From NCBI RefSeq assembly GCF_004403395.1, contig NZ_SOGN01000049.1, positions 96,105 through 160,104 on the forward strand: DNA of 64,000 bases, in the 5' to 3' direction. The position numbers and the translations under genes were made by a program. The DNA is from Cryobacterium cheniae. GTDB taxonomy: Bacteria > Actinomycetota > Actinomycetes > Actinomycetales > Microbacteriaceae. Shown here one piece after another: positions 47,463-56,241 of this stretch; position 1 is the stretch's first letter, and each line of letters begins with the position of its first letter. The notes under the pieces are model-generated. The model was given only the letters and a program-made list of their open reading frames with translations, was not told the origin of the DNA and searched no databases.

Positions 47463-48472
47463 CGCTCCACGACACCGCCCCGACGCCGTTGCGCGCGCCG
47501 GTCACGCTGACCATGGCGGCGGCGCTCAACGCCGCAATCCAGGATGCGATGCGCGACGACCCGACGGTCGTCCTGTTCGGCGAGGATGTCGGCCCGCTCG
47601 GCGGTGTCTTCCGGGTGACCGACGGGCTGTACGCCGAATTCGGGGAGAGCCGGGTGAGCGACTCGCCGCTGGCCGAGTCCGGGATCGTGGGCACGGCGAT
47701 CGGGATGGCCATGTACGGCCTGCGCCCGGTCGTGGAGATGCAGTTCGACGCCTTCAGCTACCCGGCGTTCGAGCAGATCGTGTCGCACGTGGCCAAGATG
47801 CGCAATCGCACCCGCGGGCGCGTCCAGCTGCCGCTCGTGATCCGGATCCCCTACGCAGGCGACATCGGCGGGGTGGAACACCACTCGGACTCCTCCGAGG
47901 CCTACTGGACGGCCACGCCCGGCCTCACCGTGGTCTCGCCGTCGAACCCGGCGGATGCCTACTCGATGCTCCGCGAGGCCATCACGAGTGACGACCCGGT
48001 CATCTTCCTCGAACCCAAGAGCCGGTACTGGGCCAAAGCCGAGCTCAGCCTGCCCGTGCGCACCGCACCGATGAACACCGCGGCCGTGCTGCGGGAGGGC
48101 ACCGACGTCACGCTGATCGCCTATGGTCCGACCGTGAAGACCGCGCTCGCCACCGCGGAGCTGGCCGTGGCGGAGGGACTCTCGATCGAGGTGATCGACC
48201 TGCGCAGCCTGTCCCCCTTCGACGACGAGACCGTGGGCGCATCTGTGCGGAAGACCTCCCGCGCCGCGGTCCTGCACGAGGCGGCGCAGTTCGGCGGCTA
48301 CGGCGCCGAGGTAGCCGCCCGGCTGACCGAGCGCAACTTCTTCCACCTGGCCGCGCCGATCCTGCGGATCACGGGCTTCGACATTCCCTACCCCTCCCCC
48401 AAACTCGAGGAGTACTTCCTGCCCACCCCCGACCGCATCCTGGCCGCCCTCGGAACGTGGGAGTGGAACTGA
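47459..48472 (+). CDS. bkdB: 2-oxoacid dehydrogenase E1 component, beta subunit
   Basis: A 337-residue beta subunit. VLFGEDVGPLGGVFRVTDGL, the partner-binding FGESRVSDSPLAESGIVG, then FDAFSYPAFEQIVSHVAK, and the C-terminal EVIDLRSLSPFDDETV are all standard for the transketolase-fold subunit. It completes the E1 active site with the alpha subunit. It is translationally coupled at both ends (ATGA upstream, TGATG downstream). Confidence 0.9.
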   Translation: MTLHDTAPTPLRAPVTLTMAAALNAAIQDAMRDDPTVVLFGEDVGPLGGVFRVTDGLYAEFGESRVSDSPLAESGIVGTAIGMAMYGLRPVVEMQFDAFSYPAFEQIVSHVAKMRNRTRGRVQLPLVIRIPYAGDIGGVEHHSDSSEAYWTATPGLTVVSPSNPADAYSMLREAITSDDPVIFLEPKSRYWAKAELSLPVRTAPMNTAAVLREGTDVTLIAYGPTVKTALATAELAVAEGLSIEVIDLRSLSPFDDETVGASVRKTSRAAVLHEAAQFGGYGAEVAARLTERNFFHLAAPILRITGFDIPYPSPKLEEYFLPTPDRILAALGTWEWN

Positions 48473-49947
48473 TGGGTCAGAATTTCATCCTTCCTGACCT
48501 CGGCGAAGGACTCACCGAGGCCGAAATCGTGTCCTGGCTGGTTGCCGTCGGCGACACCATCGCCATCGACCAGCCCGTGGTGGAGGTCGAATCGGCCAAG
48601 TCCATCGTGGAACTGCCGTCGCCCTACGGCGGCGTGGTGGAGGCCCTGAACGGGGTCGCCGGCCAGGTCGTGCACGCCGGCCAGGTACTGCTGACGGTGA
48701 CGGATGCCGCGGATACCGCGGACACCGCGGACACCGCACAGCCTGCCCCGCAGCCGGCCACGACGCCCGCATCGATGCCGGGCACGGTTCCGCCCGCGGA
48801 GGTCGACGGGTCGGCATCCGGTGCCGTGCTCATCGGATACGGCACAAGCGAGAACACGCGTCCCGTGCGGCGCCCGGCCACCGCGCGCTTCGGTCTGCGT
48901 CCCGGCTCAGCGACTCCGGTCGCCACGCCCATCGTCCCACCGGTCGCCGTCGTGGCCCCGCCCGCCCCGACACCGGTAACGGCTCCGATCTCGTCGGCCA
49001 GCCCGGCCGGCCGCTCCCCCGTCGTCTCGCCGCTCGTGCGGCGTCTCGCCCGCGAGAACGGCCTCGATGCGACCCGGCTGATCGGCAGCGGGAGCAATGC
49101 CCTCGTGCTGCGCCGAGACGTCGAGTCGGCCATCCGGGAACGAGCTGCGGCGGTCGAACCCACGCCGGCACTCGAACCCCCGCCGGCACTCGAACCCGCA
49201 TCGGTGGTCGAACCCGCACCCGTGGTCGAACCTGTCGAGCCCCGGGTCGCGCCTATAGACGACATCCGGATCCCCATCACCGGCCTACGGAAGGTGGTGT
49301 CAGAGCGGATGACCACCTCGCGCCGGGAGATCCCCGAGGCAACCGTCTGGCTCGATGTGGACGCCACCGAGCTCTTCGCCGCACGGGACCGTCTCTTCGA
49401 GACCACGGGCGAGCGCTTCAGCGTGACCGCGCTGATCGCCCGGTTCACGGTCGCCGGGCTTCGCAGGTTTCCGCTGCTGAACTCCTCGGTCGACACGGCC
49501 AGCCAGGAGATCCTGCAGCGCGGCGCCATCAATCTCGGCCTTGCCGCCCAGACCCCGCGGGGCCTGATGGTGCCGGTGGTACACGACGCCCACGCGATGA
49601 CTACCCGCGAATTGCGGGATGCGATCGCCGGAATCGTGACTCAGGCCGCGGATGGCTCGTTCCCACCGTCCCGACTCACCGGCGGCACCTTCACCCTGAA
49701 CAACTTCGGTGCGCTGGGTGTCGACGGGTCGGCCGCGATCATCAACCACCCGGAGGCCGCCATTCTGGGCATCGGACGGATGATCGAGCGCCCTTGGGTG
49801 GTCAACCACGCCCTCGCCGTGCGCACGGTCGTCGAATTGTCCCTGGTCTTCGACCACCGGGTCTGCGACGGAGGCACCGCCGCCGGGTTCCTCACCTACG
49901 TCGCGCGCTGCATCGAGTCCCCGGTAAGTATGCTCGCCGACCTCTGA
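48472..49947 (+). CDS. bkdC: 2-oxoacid dehydrogenase E2 component (dihydrolipoamide acyltransferase)
   Basis: A 491-residue acyltransferase. One lipoyl domain (1-80) has the modified lysine in VESAKSIVELPSP. A Pro/Ala linker with DTADTADTA repeats follows. The peripheral-subunit-binding domain, SPLVRRLARENGLDATRLIGSG, lies near residue 185. A second linker has short Pro/Glu/Ala repeats, and the catalytic domain ends with VFDHRVCDGGTAAGF (HRxxDG). It transfers the acyl group to CoA. No E3 gene follows, so dihydrolipoamide dehydrogenase must come from elsewhere. Confidence 0.92.
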   Translation: MGQNFILPDLGEGLTEAEIVSWLVAVGDTIAIDQPVVEVESAKSIVELPSPYGGVVEALNGVAGQVVHAGQVLLTVTDAADTADTADTAQPAPQPATTPASMPGTVPPAEVDGSASGAVLIGYGTSENTRPVRRPATARFGLRPGSATPVATPIVPPVAVVAPPAPTPVTAPISSASPAGRSPVVSPLVRRLARENGLDATRLIGSGSNALVLRRDVESAIRERAAAVEPTPALEPPPALEPASVVEPAPVVEPVEPRVAPIDDIRIPITGLRKVVSERMTTSRREIPEATVWLDVDATELFAARDRLFETTGERFSVTALIARFTVAGLRRFPLLNSSVDTASQEILQRGAINLGLAAQTPRGLMVPVVHDAHAMTTRELRDAIAGIVTQAADGSFPPSRLTGGTFTLNNFGALGVDGSAAIINHPEAAILGIGRMIERPWVVNHALAVRTVVELSLVFDHRVCDGGTAAGFLTYVARCIESPVSMLADL

Positions 49948-50287
49948 CCCCGGTGACGGCTCCAGTCAGGTCGCTCACGCAATCGACGGACGGTCTCCAA
50001 CAGGCCCCGACCACGTCCTGACGCGAGGGGTCTCATGACCCTACGGGCTTGTTGCAGTTGACGGACCCACGTGCGAATGCACGCCGAACGGGTGATTCGA
50101 GCGTTCCGCATTTATGCGTTTGTTCCCGGCCGTGTACTTCAGGCTTGTGCGCGTTCGAGGTCCGGCTTACGGGCGGCCCGCGTCAACCTGGGCCGATCTA
50201 GTCGGGCTCGGTGGACTGATGCCTTTCGTTACACTGAGCGTGTCGCTCGAACGGGCCACACCACTATCTGCGGCCGGAGGTGCTGGC
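49948..50287 (+). other. 340-base intergenic region after E2 gene
   Basis: No convincing gene. Near 50231 the sequence TACACT, preceded by TTTCGT, could be the -10 of the M23 peptidase promoter. A short palindrome CGCATTTATGCG occurs at about 50107. No strong terminator for the dehydrogenase operon is visible. Confidence 0.4.
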
Positions 50288-50938
50288 ATGTTGCGCACTC
50301 CCCCCGTTGTGCTGCGATTTCCGTTCCAGGGCCGGTGGATCGCAGAGAACAGTCCGGCGAACCGTGTTCCCAGCCATGGCACCCATCTGTTCGGCACGAC
50401 ATTCGCAATCGACTTCGTCTCCATCGACGAACAAGGCCGTTCGGCGAAGCACGGTTGGCGCTCCGTGCTAGCGACGGAGCCCCCCGAGGTCTTTGTCGGA
50501 TACGGCGCCCCGATCCTGGCGCCGGCCACGGGCACTATCGTTGCCGCGGTCGACGGTGAGCTGGATCACGAGGCCCGGCGCTCACAATTGGCGTTGATTC
50601 CTTACGCGCTCTCCCAAGCTCGCCGAGTTCGAGAGGGCGTGCGCGCGATCGCGGGCAATCACGTGGTCATCGCGCTGGCGCCGGCCGGACCTTTTGTGCT
50701 GATCGCCCATCTCCAGCGCGGATCGGTGAGCGCCTCAGTTGGATCAGTGGTCATGGTCGGCGAGAACATCGGATCATGCGGGAACTCGGGCAACAGCACA
50801 CAGCCTCACGTGCACCTGCAAGTCACGGACTCAACGACCTGGCCCACGGCGCGCGGCAAGCCGATCGTCTTTGAAAGCCCTCAGGTCAACGGTGGCGCCT
50901 GGCTCCCGAGGAACGGGGAAGCCTTCACCGCCGTGTGA
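50288..50938 (+). CDS. M23 (LytM-type) metallopeptidase domain protein
   Basis: About 216 residues from the ATG at 50288, chosen because CGGAGG precedes it by about 8 bases. A longer frame has no recognisable content. The LytM fold is seen as SHGTHLFGTTFAIDFV, PILAPATGTIVAAVDG, then NHVVIALAPAGPFVLIAHLQRGS and NSTQPHVHLQV, with the HxH zinc pair. There is no signal peptide, which is unusual for a peptidoglycan endopeptidase, so it may be a cytoplasmic or non-classically exported relative. Confidence 0.8.
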   Translation: MLRTPPVVLRFPFQGRWIAENSPANRVPSHGTHLFGTTFAIDFVSIDEQGRSAKHGWRSVLATEPPEVFVGYGAPILAPATGTIVAAVDGELDHEARRSQLALIPYALSQARRVREGVRAIAGNHVVIALAPAGPFVLIAHLQRGSVSASVGSVVMVGENIGSCGNSGNSTQPHVHLQVTDSTTWPTARGKPIVFESPQVNGGAWLPRNGEAFTAV

Positions 50939-51184
50939 ATTGCGCCAACGGCTCGGCTTCGGTGATCACGGCATCACGCATCGCGGCCGATATCGTTGGA
51001 TGATGAACAGCGAGGCTGGGCCGCATCGATCCAGCGTCGATTGAACCCTGGGTTTACGCACAGCCTCACGCTTCGGCAGGACGGCGCCGTAGTCGCCTGG
51101 GGCGACGACGCAAGCACGTTGGGGCTCAAACGAAAGCCTGTGCCGGATTCCCACAACTCTCGGCCGAGACTCTGCATCAGCGGT

Positions 51185-51523
51185 CTATCTGCTGATGTGG
51201 TCGATGCAGAGGACCCCGGTGCCGAGGGCGATTCCGAGCGTCACAATTCCTGCAATCACCCGGGGCAGCCACCGTCGGGACCAAGGGGCGGCGGCCATCA
51301 CCGCTCCGGCGATCAAGCCGCCGACGGCGAGCGTCAAGATCGCTTCTCCCGCCTGGTTGGCCTCCTGGTCAGAAAAGAGGCATTCACCGCCGAAGTCACC
51401 GCACCATGTGATGAAGGCGAGGACTCAGGTGACGAGCCAAATCAGGAGGACGACGGGCACAGCCCAGACCAGGTGGAGCTGCCGCCGCGCCGAATCGCGC
51501 CGTCGCTCGTCTTGGTCGGTCAT
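51185..51523 (-). pseudogene. Small membrane protein with internal stop codon
   Basis: A 112-codon frame starts MTDQDERRRDSARRQLHLVW and runs through one membrane segment (AVPVVLLIWLVT). It is cut by TGA at codon 33 (51425-51427), then continues in the same frame as VLAFITWCGDFGGECLFS and two more membrane segments to TAG at 51185. Restoring the codon (for example CGA or TGG) gives a coherent three-segment membrane protein. It is a pseudogene by nonsense mutation, or a base-call error. Confidence 0.65.
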
Positions 51524-51536
51524 CGGCCCACCGTAG

Positions 51537-51846
51537 CGTTACCAGACCCGGCGAAGCACCCGGCACTAACTTTACCGGAGATAGCAGTTGTGCCGTACGC
51601 GCTAAGTTTTCCACTCGCATCGACGTCCAACAAGATTTCCGGTGCCGAGGTGGTGCCTGCGGAGATTCCCACGGAGGGACTCTCCAGCAGCTACATCGGC
51701 TCGAGCTATACGTTGAGCCCTGGAACGAGGGTTTCTGGAGTGCCGCTGAGCGCGCTCGTTTTCAACGCGAGGGCCTCCTGCGTTCATGGCGGCAAGTTGG
51801 CGGGGTGCACCGTGACATGTTCATGTACTCACTGATCACGAAATGA
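51537..51846 (+). pseudogene. C-terminal remnant of a GNAT acetyltransferase
   Basis: One frame, open from 51537 to a TGA at 51844-51846, ends HRLELYVEPWNEGFWSAAE, RARFQREGLLRSWRQVGG, VHRDMFMYSLITK. This is the typical C-terminal half of RimJ/RimL-like N-acetyltransferases. The acetyl-CoA-binding loop and everything N-terminal are missing or scrambled; the 50 codons before HRLEL do not resemble the family. It is not a working enzyme. Confidence 0.65.
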
Positions 51847-51875
51847 GGTCCGCCCGTCAAGGGTTGCGTCAGAGC

Positions 51876-52298
51876 CTAGACGCCCACTTCGATCCACCTC
51901 TGCGGTTCTGATGCCGTTCGCTGGAGCTGCACAAGAACGCGGTAGTCCGAGCCGAGCTCCGCCGATACTCGCTGTGCGACAGCACGTCCCGCCTCGTTGT
52001 AGCGCATGGAGTTCTCGATGCTGTCCCACTCGTCGTTATAGTGCTCGTGGTAGAACCTTGTCCACTCCAGAAGTTCCAACTCAAGAGCACCCGAGATCGA
52101 CTGCCGGCTTCGATCATCAGCAATCGCGTTGCCAAACCAGATTGGCCACTTCATCGGTCCATCGTTGAGAAGGCGAACGGTCGTGCGGTCAGAGCGTTTC
52201 AAGAGGGACCTCCGCAGGTAGCCAGTGATCAGCCTGTCGTTCGTCAGGGACCAAGAGTATGTCGGATAGGACGTGTAGACGTACTGCTGCGTCCCCAC
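51876..52298 (-). CDS. Hypothetical protein, 140 aa
   Basis: Encodes an intact 140-residue soluble protein with no domain I recognise. It is aromatic and charged (MGTQQYVYTSYPTYSWSL, RLLNDGPMKWPIWFGNAI, LEWTRFYHEHYNDEWDS) and ends with a beta-rich YRVLVQLQRTASEPQRWIEV. No signal peptide or membrane segment. It lies alone between pseudogene fragments on the opposite strand. Because it is uninterrupted among decayed genes, it may still be under selection. Confidence 0.55.
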   Translation of the reverse strand: MGTQQYVYTSYPTYSWSLTNDRLITGYLRRSLLKRSDRTTVRLLNDGPMKWPIWFGNAIADDRSRQSISGALELELLEWTRFYHEHYNDEWDSIENSMRYNEAGRAVAQRVSAELGSDYRVLVQLQRTASEPQRWIEVGV

Positions 52299-52509
52299 CT
52301 CAGGTCGTCCCAGGCACCCGCAAACACCACTCAGCAGTCAGGTTTCCAACTCGAGTCGTTCGGTGCGTCGTTCAGGGTTCGGCTTGCGGTATCCGTTGAG
52401 CGGGGCGGCGCGGTTGTCTCTGCCTGCCATTGGCGTCGTGGGCGTCCACGTGCCCTGCATGGAATTGATAACGATTGACGGTAATAACGCTGAGCGTCAT
52501 GCTAATGGT

Positions 52510-52667
52510 GTGATCCAGACGTTCGCAGAAAAAGACAGCGCGTCTGGCAGCGGGTCCATGTGCGCAAGTTTGGCCCCGACTTGCAGCGAATCGCGAACCG
52601 AAAGCTACTGATACTCGACGCCGCTGAAACCATCAATGACCTGCGCGTTCCACCGGGCAACCGTCTC
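52510..52667 (+). pseudogene. HigB/RelE-like toxin fragment, frameshifted
   Basis: VIQTFAEKDS in one frame continues after a frameshift near 52537 as RVWQRVHVRKFGPDLQRIA, NRKLLILDAAETINDLRVPP, GNRL. This is the first two thirds of a HigB-type plasmid-maintenance killer toxin. The C-terminal catalytic strands are missing and the sequence switches into a different gene fragment. No antitoxin gene follows. Confidence 0.6.
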
Positions 52668-52670
52668 GCT

Positions 52671-52950
52671 GACCCGGGCCGGGAGGTCCTCTACGCGAAC
52701 GAGGACATCACGGTGGAAGTGGCCTCGCCCGGGCACTGCTAGCCATGAAGCTCAACGCATCGCGCCCGGGCGCGACGTGCAGGACATCGCCAATCTGCTC
52801 GCGATCTGCGATGTTAGTGAACTCAGTGCGGCCGAGAAATTGCTGAATGACTTTTTCCCGGGAGACGGACTCCCAGACCAAGCACTGCGCCTCCTCGAAC
52901 CCATCTGCAAGCAGGGACTCCCCGAGGTCCCGGCACCGCCGGCGCGTCCC
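52671..52950 (+). pseudogene. DUF6036/nucleotidyltransferase-like fragment, two frameshifts
   Basis: PGREVLYANEDITVEVASPG, then after a lost base LLAMKLNASR, then after another lost base GRDVQDIANLLAICDVSELS and AAEKLLNDFFPGDGLPDQAL. These read as the C-terminal half of a DUF6036-type protein. The N-terminal half is absent. Single-base deletions near 52736 and 52765 break the frame. Confidence 0.55.
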
Positions 52951-53098
52951 CTCCTGGGTACGCGCCCGTCACATCGAGCACCTCATCAACAGTCTGGTCC
53001 CGCAGAATAGGGGAGCTTCGCGGTTCCCAAATGGTACCCGGCTGCCCAACGCCGGCTCGAAGTCCTTGCGGCGAATTCTGTGCCCCCTGAAGGTCCGT

Positions 53099-53524
53099 CT
53101 AACGGTTCTCAAACTCCGCAGGAGCGGCCGCGACTGAATGCCCGCGTAGGAGAGCGAGGAACTCGTCGGCCATAGCTAGCTGTTCCTGCAACTTCTGGCG
53201 CCGCTCCTCGGCTTGCGTGATGAAGGACTCCAGGGCTGATCTCACGGCGGCAATGTCGACACCCTCGATGGCGCCGTCCAGTGTGTCGATGGTCTTAAGG
53301 AGCGACATCATCTCTTCGAGCGAGAATCCCAGCGGCTTCATTCGCCGGATCAGGATCAACCGGGCCTGGTCTTCGTCCGTGTAGAGGCGGAAGCCGCCGT
53401 CGGTCCGGCCCGATGCCTTGAGCAAACCGATTTCGTCGTAATGACGGATGGTTCGTAGAGACAGTCCGGTGCGTTCGGCTAGCTCGCCGATATGCATCGT
53501 TGCCGTTGACTCAGTCGGTGACAT
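53099..53524 (-). CDS. MerR family transcriptional regulator
   Basis: A 141-residue MerR protein from the ATG at 53524. The winged helix is MHIGELAERTGLSLRTIRHYDEIGLL, followed by GGFRLYTDEDQARL and RRMKPLGFSLEEMMSLL. A long dimerisation helix follows and a short C-terminus without metal-binding Cys. Effector unknown. It is divergent from a SulP transporter, and a perfect 16-base palindrome of MerR type lies between them. Confidence 0.9.
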   Translation of the reverse strand: MSPTESTATMHIGELAERTGLSLRTIRHYDEIGLLKASGRTDGGFRLYTDEDQARLILIRRMKPLGFSLEEMMSLLKTIDTLDGAIEGVDIAAVRSALESFITQAEERRQKLQEQLAMADEFLALLRGHSVAAAPAEFENR

Positions 53525-53556
53525 GGCGGTACCTCTCACGCATGAACTCAAACATA

Positions 53557-53572
53557 ACCCTAACGTTAGGGT
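53557..53572. promoter_or_regulatory. MerR-type operator between merR-like gene and sulP
   Basis: ACCCTAACGTTAGGGT is a perfect 16-base palindrome. It matches the form of MerR-family operators in actinobacteria. It lies 33 bases before the MerR start and 144 bases before SulP; TAGAGT (53572-53577) is a possible -10 for SulP and TATGTT (minus, 53551-53556) for the regulator. Confidence 0.65.
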
Positions 53573-53715
53573 AGAGTTGATGTCGGTGGCTGACAATGAA
53601 TGCCAGCCCACCATCCATCCTCGCCGTTTCGGCGGATGACTGTGCGCACCGGGCGCACCCCTCTCCCTTCGCCTTATTCTGGCCCGCCACCGCGAGCCCC
53701 GTCCCTGGAGGCCCC

Positions 53716-55236
53716 ATGGCTCTCGTTCAGAAATCCCCCGCACCCGACCGCTACAAAGCGGAACCATCGGTCATGACAGCGCTGCGCACCCCGCGGCTCC
53801 TCACCCGGGAAGTCCTCGCCGGCCTCGTCGTCGCGATGGCGCTGATTCCGGAGGCGATCTCCTTCTCCATAATCGCTGGAGTCGACCCACGGGTCGGGCT
53901 GTTCTCGTCCTTCGTGATGGCCGTATCCATTGCGTTCCTCGGCGGCCGCCCCGCGATGATCACCGCCGCGACGGGAGCCATCGCCCTGGTGATCGCCCCG
54001 GTGGCACGCGAGTACGGCATGGATTATTTCATCGCCACGGTCATCCTGGCCGGGCTCCTGCAGGTGATCCTGGGCGTGCTGGGTGTGGCCAAGCTCATGC
54101 GTTTCATCCCCCGCAGCGTCATGGTCGGCTTCGTGAACGCCCTGGCCATCCTCATCTTCATCGCACAGATGCCGCAACTGCTCGGCGTTCCGTTCATGGT
54201 GTACCCGCTGGTGGCCATCGGAATCATAATCATGGTCGTCATGCCCCGGTTCACCAAGATCATCCCCGCCCCGTTGGTCGCCATCGTGGTGCTGACCATC
54301 GCAACCGTCACCATCGCCATCAACGTACCCACCGTCGGTGACCAGGGCGAACTGCCCAAGAGCCTGCCCGAACTCTTCATCCCGAACGTCCCCCTCAACT
54401 GGGAGACGCTCACGATCATCGCCCCCTACGCGCTGGCCATGGCCATGGTCGGCATCCTCGAGTCCCTGATGACGGCCAAACTCGTCGACGAGGTCACCGA
54501 CACCCACTCCCACAAGACCCGCGAAACGTGGGGGCAAGGCGTGTCCAACATGCTCTCCGGCTTCTTCGGTGGCATGGGCGGTTGCGCCATGATCGGCCAG
54601 ACCATGATCAACGTGAAGGCGTCGGGTGCCCGCACTCGCATCTCCACGTTCCTCGCCGGCGTTTTCCTCCTGATCCTGGTCGTCGTTCTCGGCGATGTCG
54701 TCGCCATCATCCCCATGGCCGCTCTGGTGGCCGTGATGATCATCGTCTCGGTCCTGACCTTTGACTGGCACAGCATCCGCCCGACCACGCTCAAACGGAT
54801 GCCCAAGAGCGAAACCACGGTCATGCTCGCCACAGTCGCCGTCGTCGTGCTCACCCACAACCTGGCCATCGGCGTGGTCGTGGGTGTCCTCGTGGCCATG
54901 GTCGCCTTCGCCCGCCGGGTCGCCCACCTCGTCGACGTGGAACGAACCGTCTCCATCGATGAAACCGTGCCGACCGCGTACTACACCGTCACCGGGGCAC
55001 TCTTCTTCGCCTCGAGCAACGACCTCACCACCCAATTCGAGTACGCAGAAGACCCCGACCGCGTCATCATCGATATGTCCGCTTCCCACATCTGGGACGC
55101 CTCTACCGTCGCCGCGCTCGACGCGATCACGAACAAGTACGAGCGCCAGGGCAAGCGCGCCGTCATCGTGGGCATGAACGAAGCCAGCACCAATATCCAC
55201 GCCCGTCTCGCCGGAAACCTCGGCGGAGGACACTAA
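53716..55236 (+). CDS. SulP family anion transporter with STAS domain
   Basis: A 506-residue SLC26/SulP protein with about 12-14 membrane segments from [22 protein letters not shown]. The SulP core is seen in [17 protein letters not shown] and [25 protein letters not shown]-terminal STAS domain (about 395-500) includes [21 protein letters not shown]. These carriers move sulfate, bicarbonate or other anions; the substrate cannot be told from sequence. Start at the ATG at 53716; the longer frame upstream is not family-like. Confidence 0.92.
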   Translation: MALVQKSPAPDRYKAEPSVMTALRTPRLLTREVLAGLVVAMALIPEAISFSIIAGVDPRVGLFSSFVMAVSIAFLGGRPAMITAATGAIALVIAPVAREYGMDYFIATVILAGLLQVILGVLGVAKLMRFIPRSVMVGFVNALAILIFIAQMPQLLGVPFMVYPLVAIGIIIMVVMPRFTKIIPAPLVAIVVLTIATVTIAINVPTVGDQGELPKSLPELFIPNVPLNWETLTIIAPYALAMAMVGILESLMTAKLVDEVTDTHSHKTRETWGQGVSNMLSGFFGGMGGCAMIGQTMINVKASGARTRISTFLAGVFLLILVVVLGDVVAIIPMAALVAVMIIVSVLTFDWHSIRPTTLKRMPKSETTVMLATVAVVVLTHNLAIGVVVGVLVAMVAFARRVAHLVDVERTVSIDETVPTAYYTVTGALFFASSNDLTTQFEYAEDPDRVIIDMSASHIWDASTVAALDAITNKYERQGKRAVIVGMNEASTNIHARLAGNLGGGH

Positions 55237-55759
55237 CGAGACCGACAACGAAGAGGGGGACGCCAACGGTGTGGCCCCCTTCCACTTCATCACTCCCCGC
55301 GGTCCACCAACTCGAAGGCGTCGGTATCGACGCCGGCGCGCTCCCGGCGGTATACCCGGCAGCGCGGGTGGCCTCGATCGGAGTTGCAGTCGACGAATCA
55401 GAGCGACTCTGGCTGGTCGACCGGCAGCGTTCCTGGACGCGGTGAGTCCCATGAACTCCGACCCCTACTCCGCGCCCGCCCCGGCTGCCTGGACGGCTGG
55501 ACCATGGAACTGGACCAGTACGAGCTGATACGTGCCCGTATCCTGAAGTTCCTCACCGCCCCGTACCGCTCCGTACCGCTCCGTACCGCTCCGACGGCAC
55601 CATCCTGCCGCAGGACCCCGTGGCCTCCGCCCAGGACCGTCTCGGCGGACACAGCGCATTTCCCAAGGCTCGACTGCGTGGGAGTCACCCGCACGAGGAA
55701 GTCCGGAAGACATCGCTGGTCTTCGCCGTTGTCTTTCAAAACCTGCCCGAGACACGGCG
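55237..55759. other. Decayed region between sulP and glycosylase remnant
   Basis: No intact gene. One plus-strand frame gives a short coherent stretch (LEGVGIDAGALPAVYP, then ASIGVAVDESERLWLVDRQR), ending at a TGA near 55443. Another, near 55595-55760, gives DGTILPQDPVASAQDRLGG and SLVFAVVFQNLPE. Neither is identifiable. They look like ends of eroded genes. Confidence 0.4.
55561..55590. repeat. Three tandem copies of a 10-mer
   Basis: CCGTACCGCT occurs three times head to tail, aligned exactly, inside the decayed region. A period of 10 is not a multiple of 3, so expansion here shifts reading frame. Confidence 0.8.
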
Positions 55760-56205
55760 ATGACCGAGCTAACCTTGCCCACGGGAGACGTCAACCTCGC
55801 AACATGCCTCGGACCCTTCCTCATGCTGGCCCGCGACCCCACTGTTCGGGTCTCCCCCGGATTCGCCCCCACGACCGACCCGCCGGTTCCACCCCCACCC
55901 GCCGTCATCGCCCGGCTGACCGATGACCGGCTGCATCAGTTCGGCATCGAACGCCAGCGAGCCGAGAACCTCATCGCGGCGGCGCGTTTCACCCACCGCG
56001 CACACCACGCACCGTTGCCGGACCACGAAACCGCTCTCACTGCCCTGGGGATGGTGCGCGGCGACGACGACCGGATGATTCAGCTCCTGGAGCCATACCG
56101 TCCCCACCGCTACCGCGTGATCCGCCTCGCTATCGCCAGCGACAGCAGACCGCCCCGCCGCGCAACCCGTGCTCCCATCAACCCCATCCGCGGCCGCCAT
56201 TTCGT
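55760..56205 (+). pseudogene. Eroded DNA-3-methyladenine glycosylase-like gene
   Basis: The frame from 55760 carries RLTDDRLHQFGIERQRAENL, then LTALGMVRGDDDRMIQLLEP, YRPHRYRVIRLAIASDS and RPPRRATRAPINP. The second half closely resembles the C-terminus of actinobacterial HhH-GPD base-excision glycosylases. The central helix-hairpin-helix and catalytic Asp region, between AARFTHR and LTALGM, is missing, so no activity is expected. It runs into the TetR promoter. Confidence 0.5.
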
Positions 56206-56208
56206 CAG

Positions 56209-56222
56209 ACCGACCGGTCGGT
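56209..56222. promoter_or_regulatory. TetR-type operator
   Basis: ACCGACCGGTCGGT, a perfect 14-base palindrome, lies 20 bases before the TetR start. It overlaps the likely promoter (TAGGAT at about 56231 may be the -10), fitting autorepression of the TetR-GAP operon. Confidence 0.65.
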
Positions 56223-56241
56223 TTTTATGTAGGATGGTCCC

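Noticed and set aside
48705..49240. Repeats in the E2 gene as a repeat element
   Set aside because: The short GCGGACACC-type and Pro/Glu/Ala repeats encode the flexible linkers expected in E2 proteins.
53674..55452. A 592-codon minus-strand frame opposite sulP
   Set aside because: The Asp/His/Gly-rich translation is the antisense of membrane-segment codons. SulP has intact family motifs.
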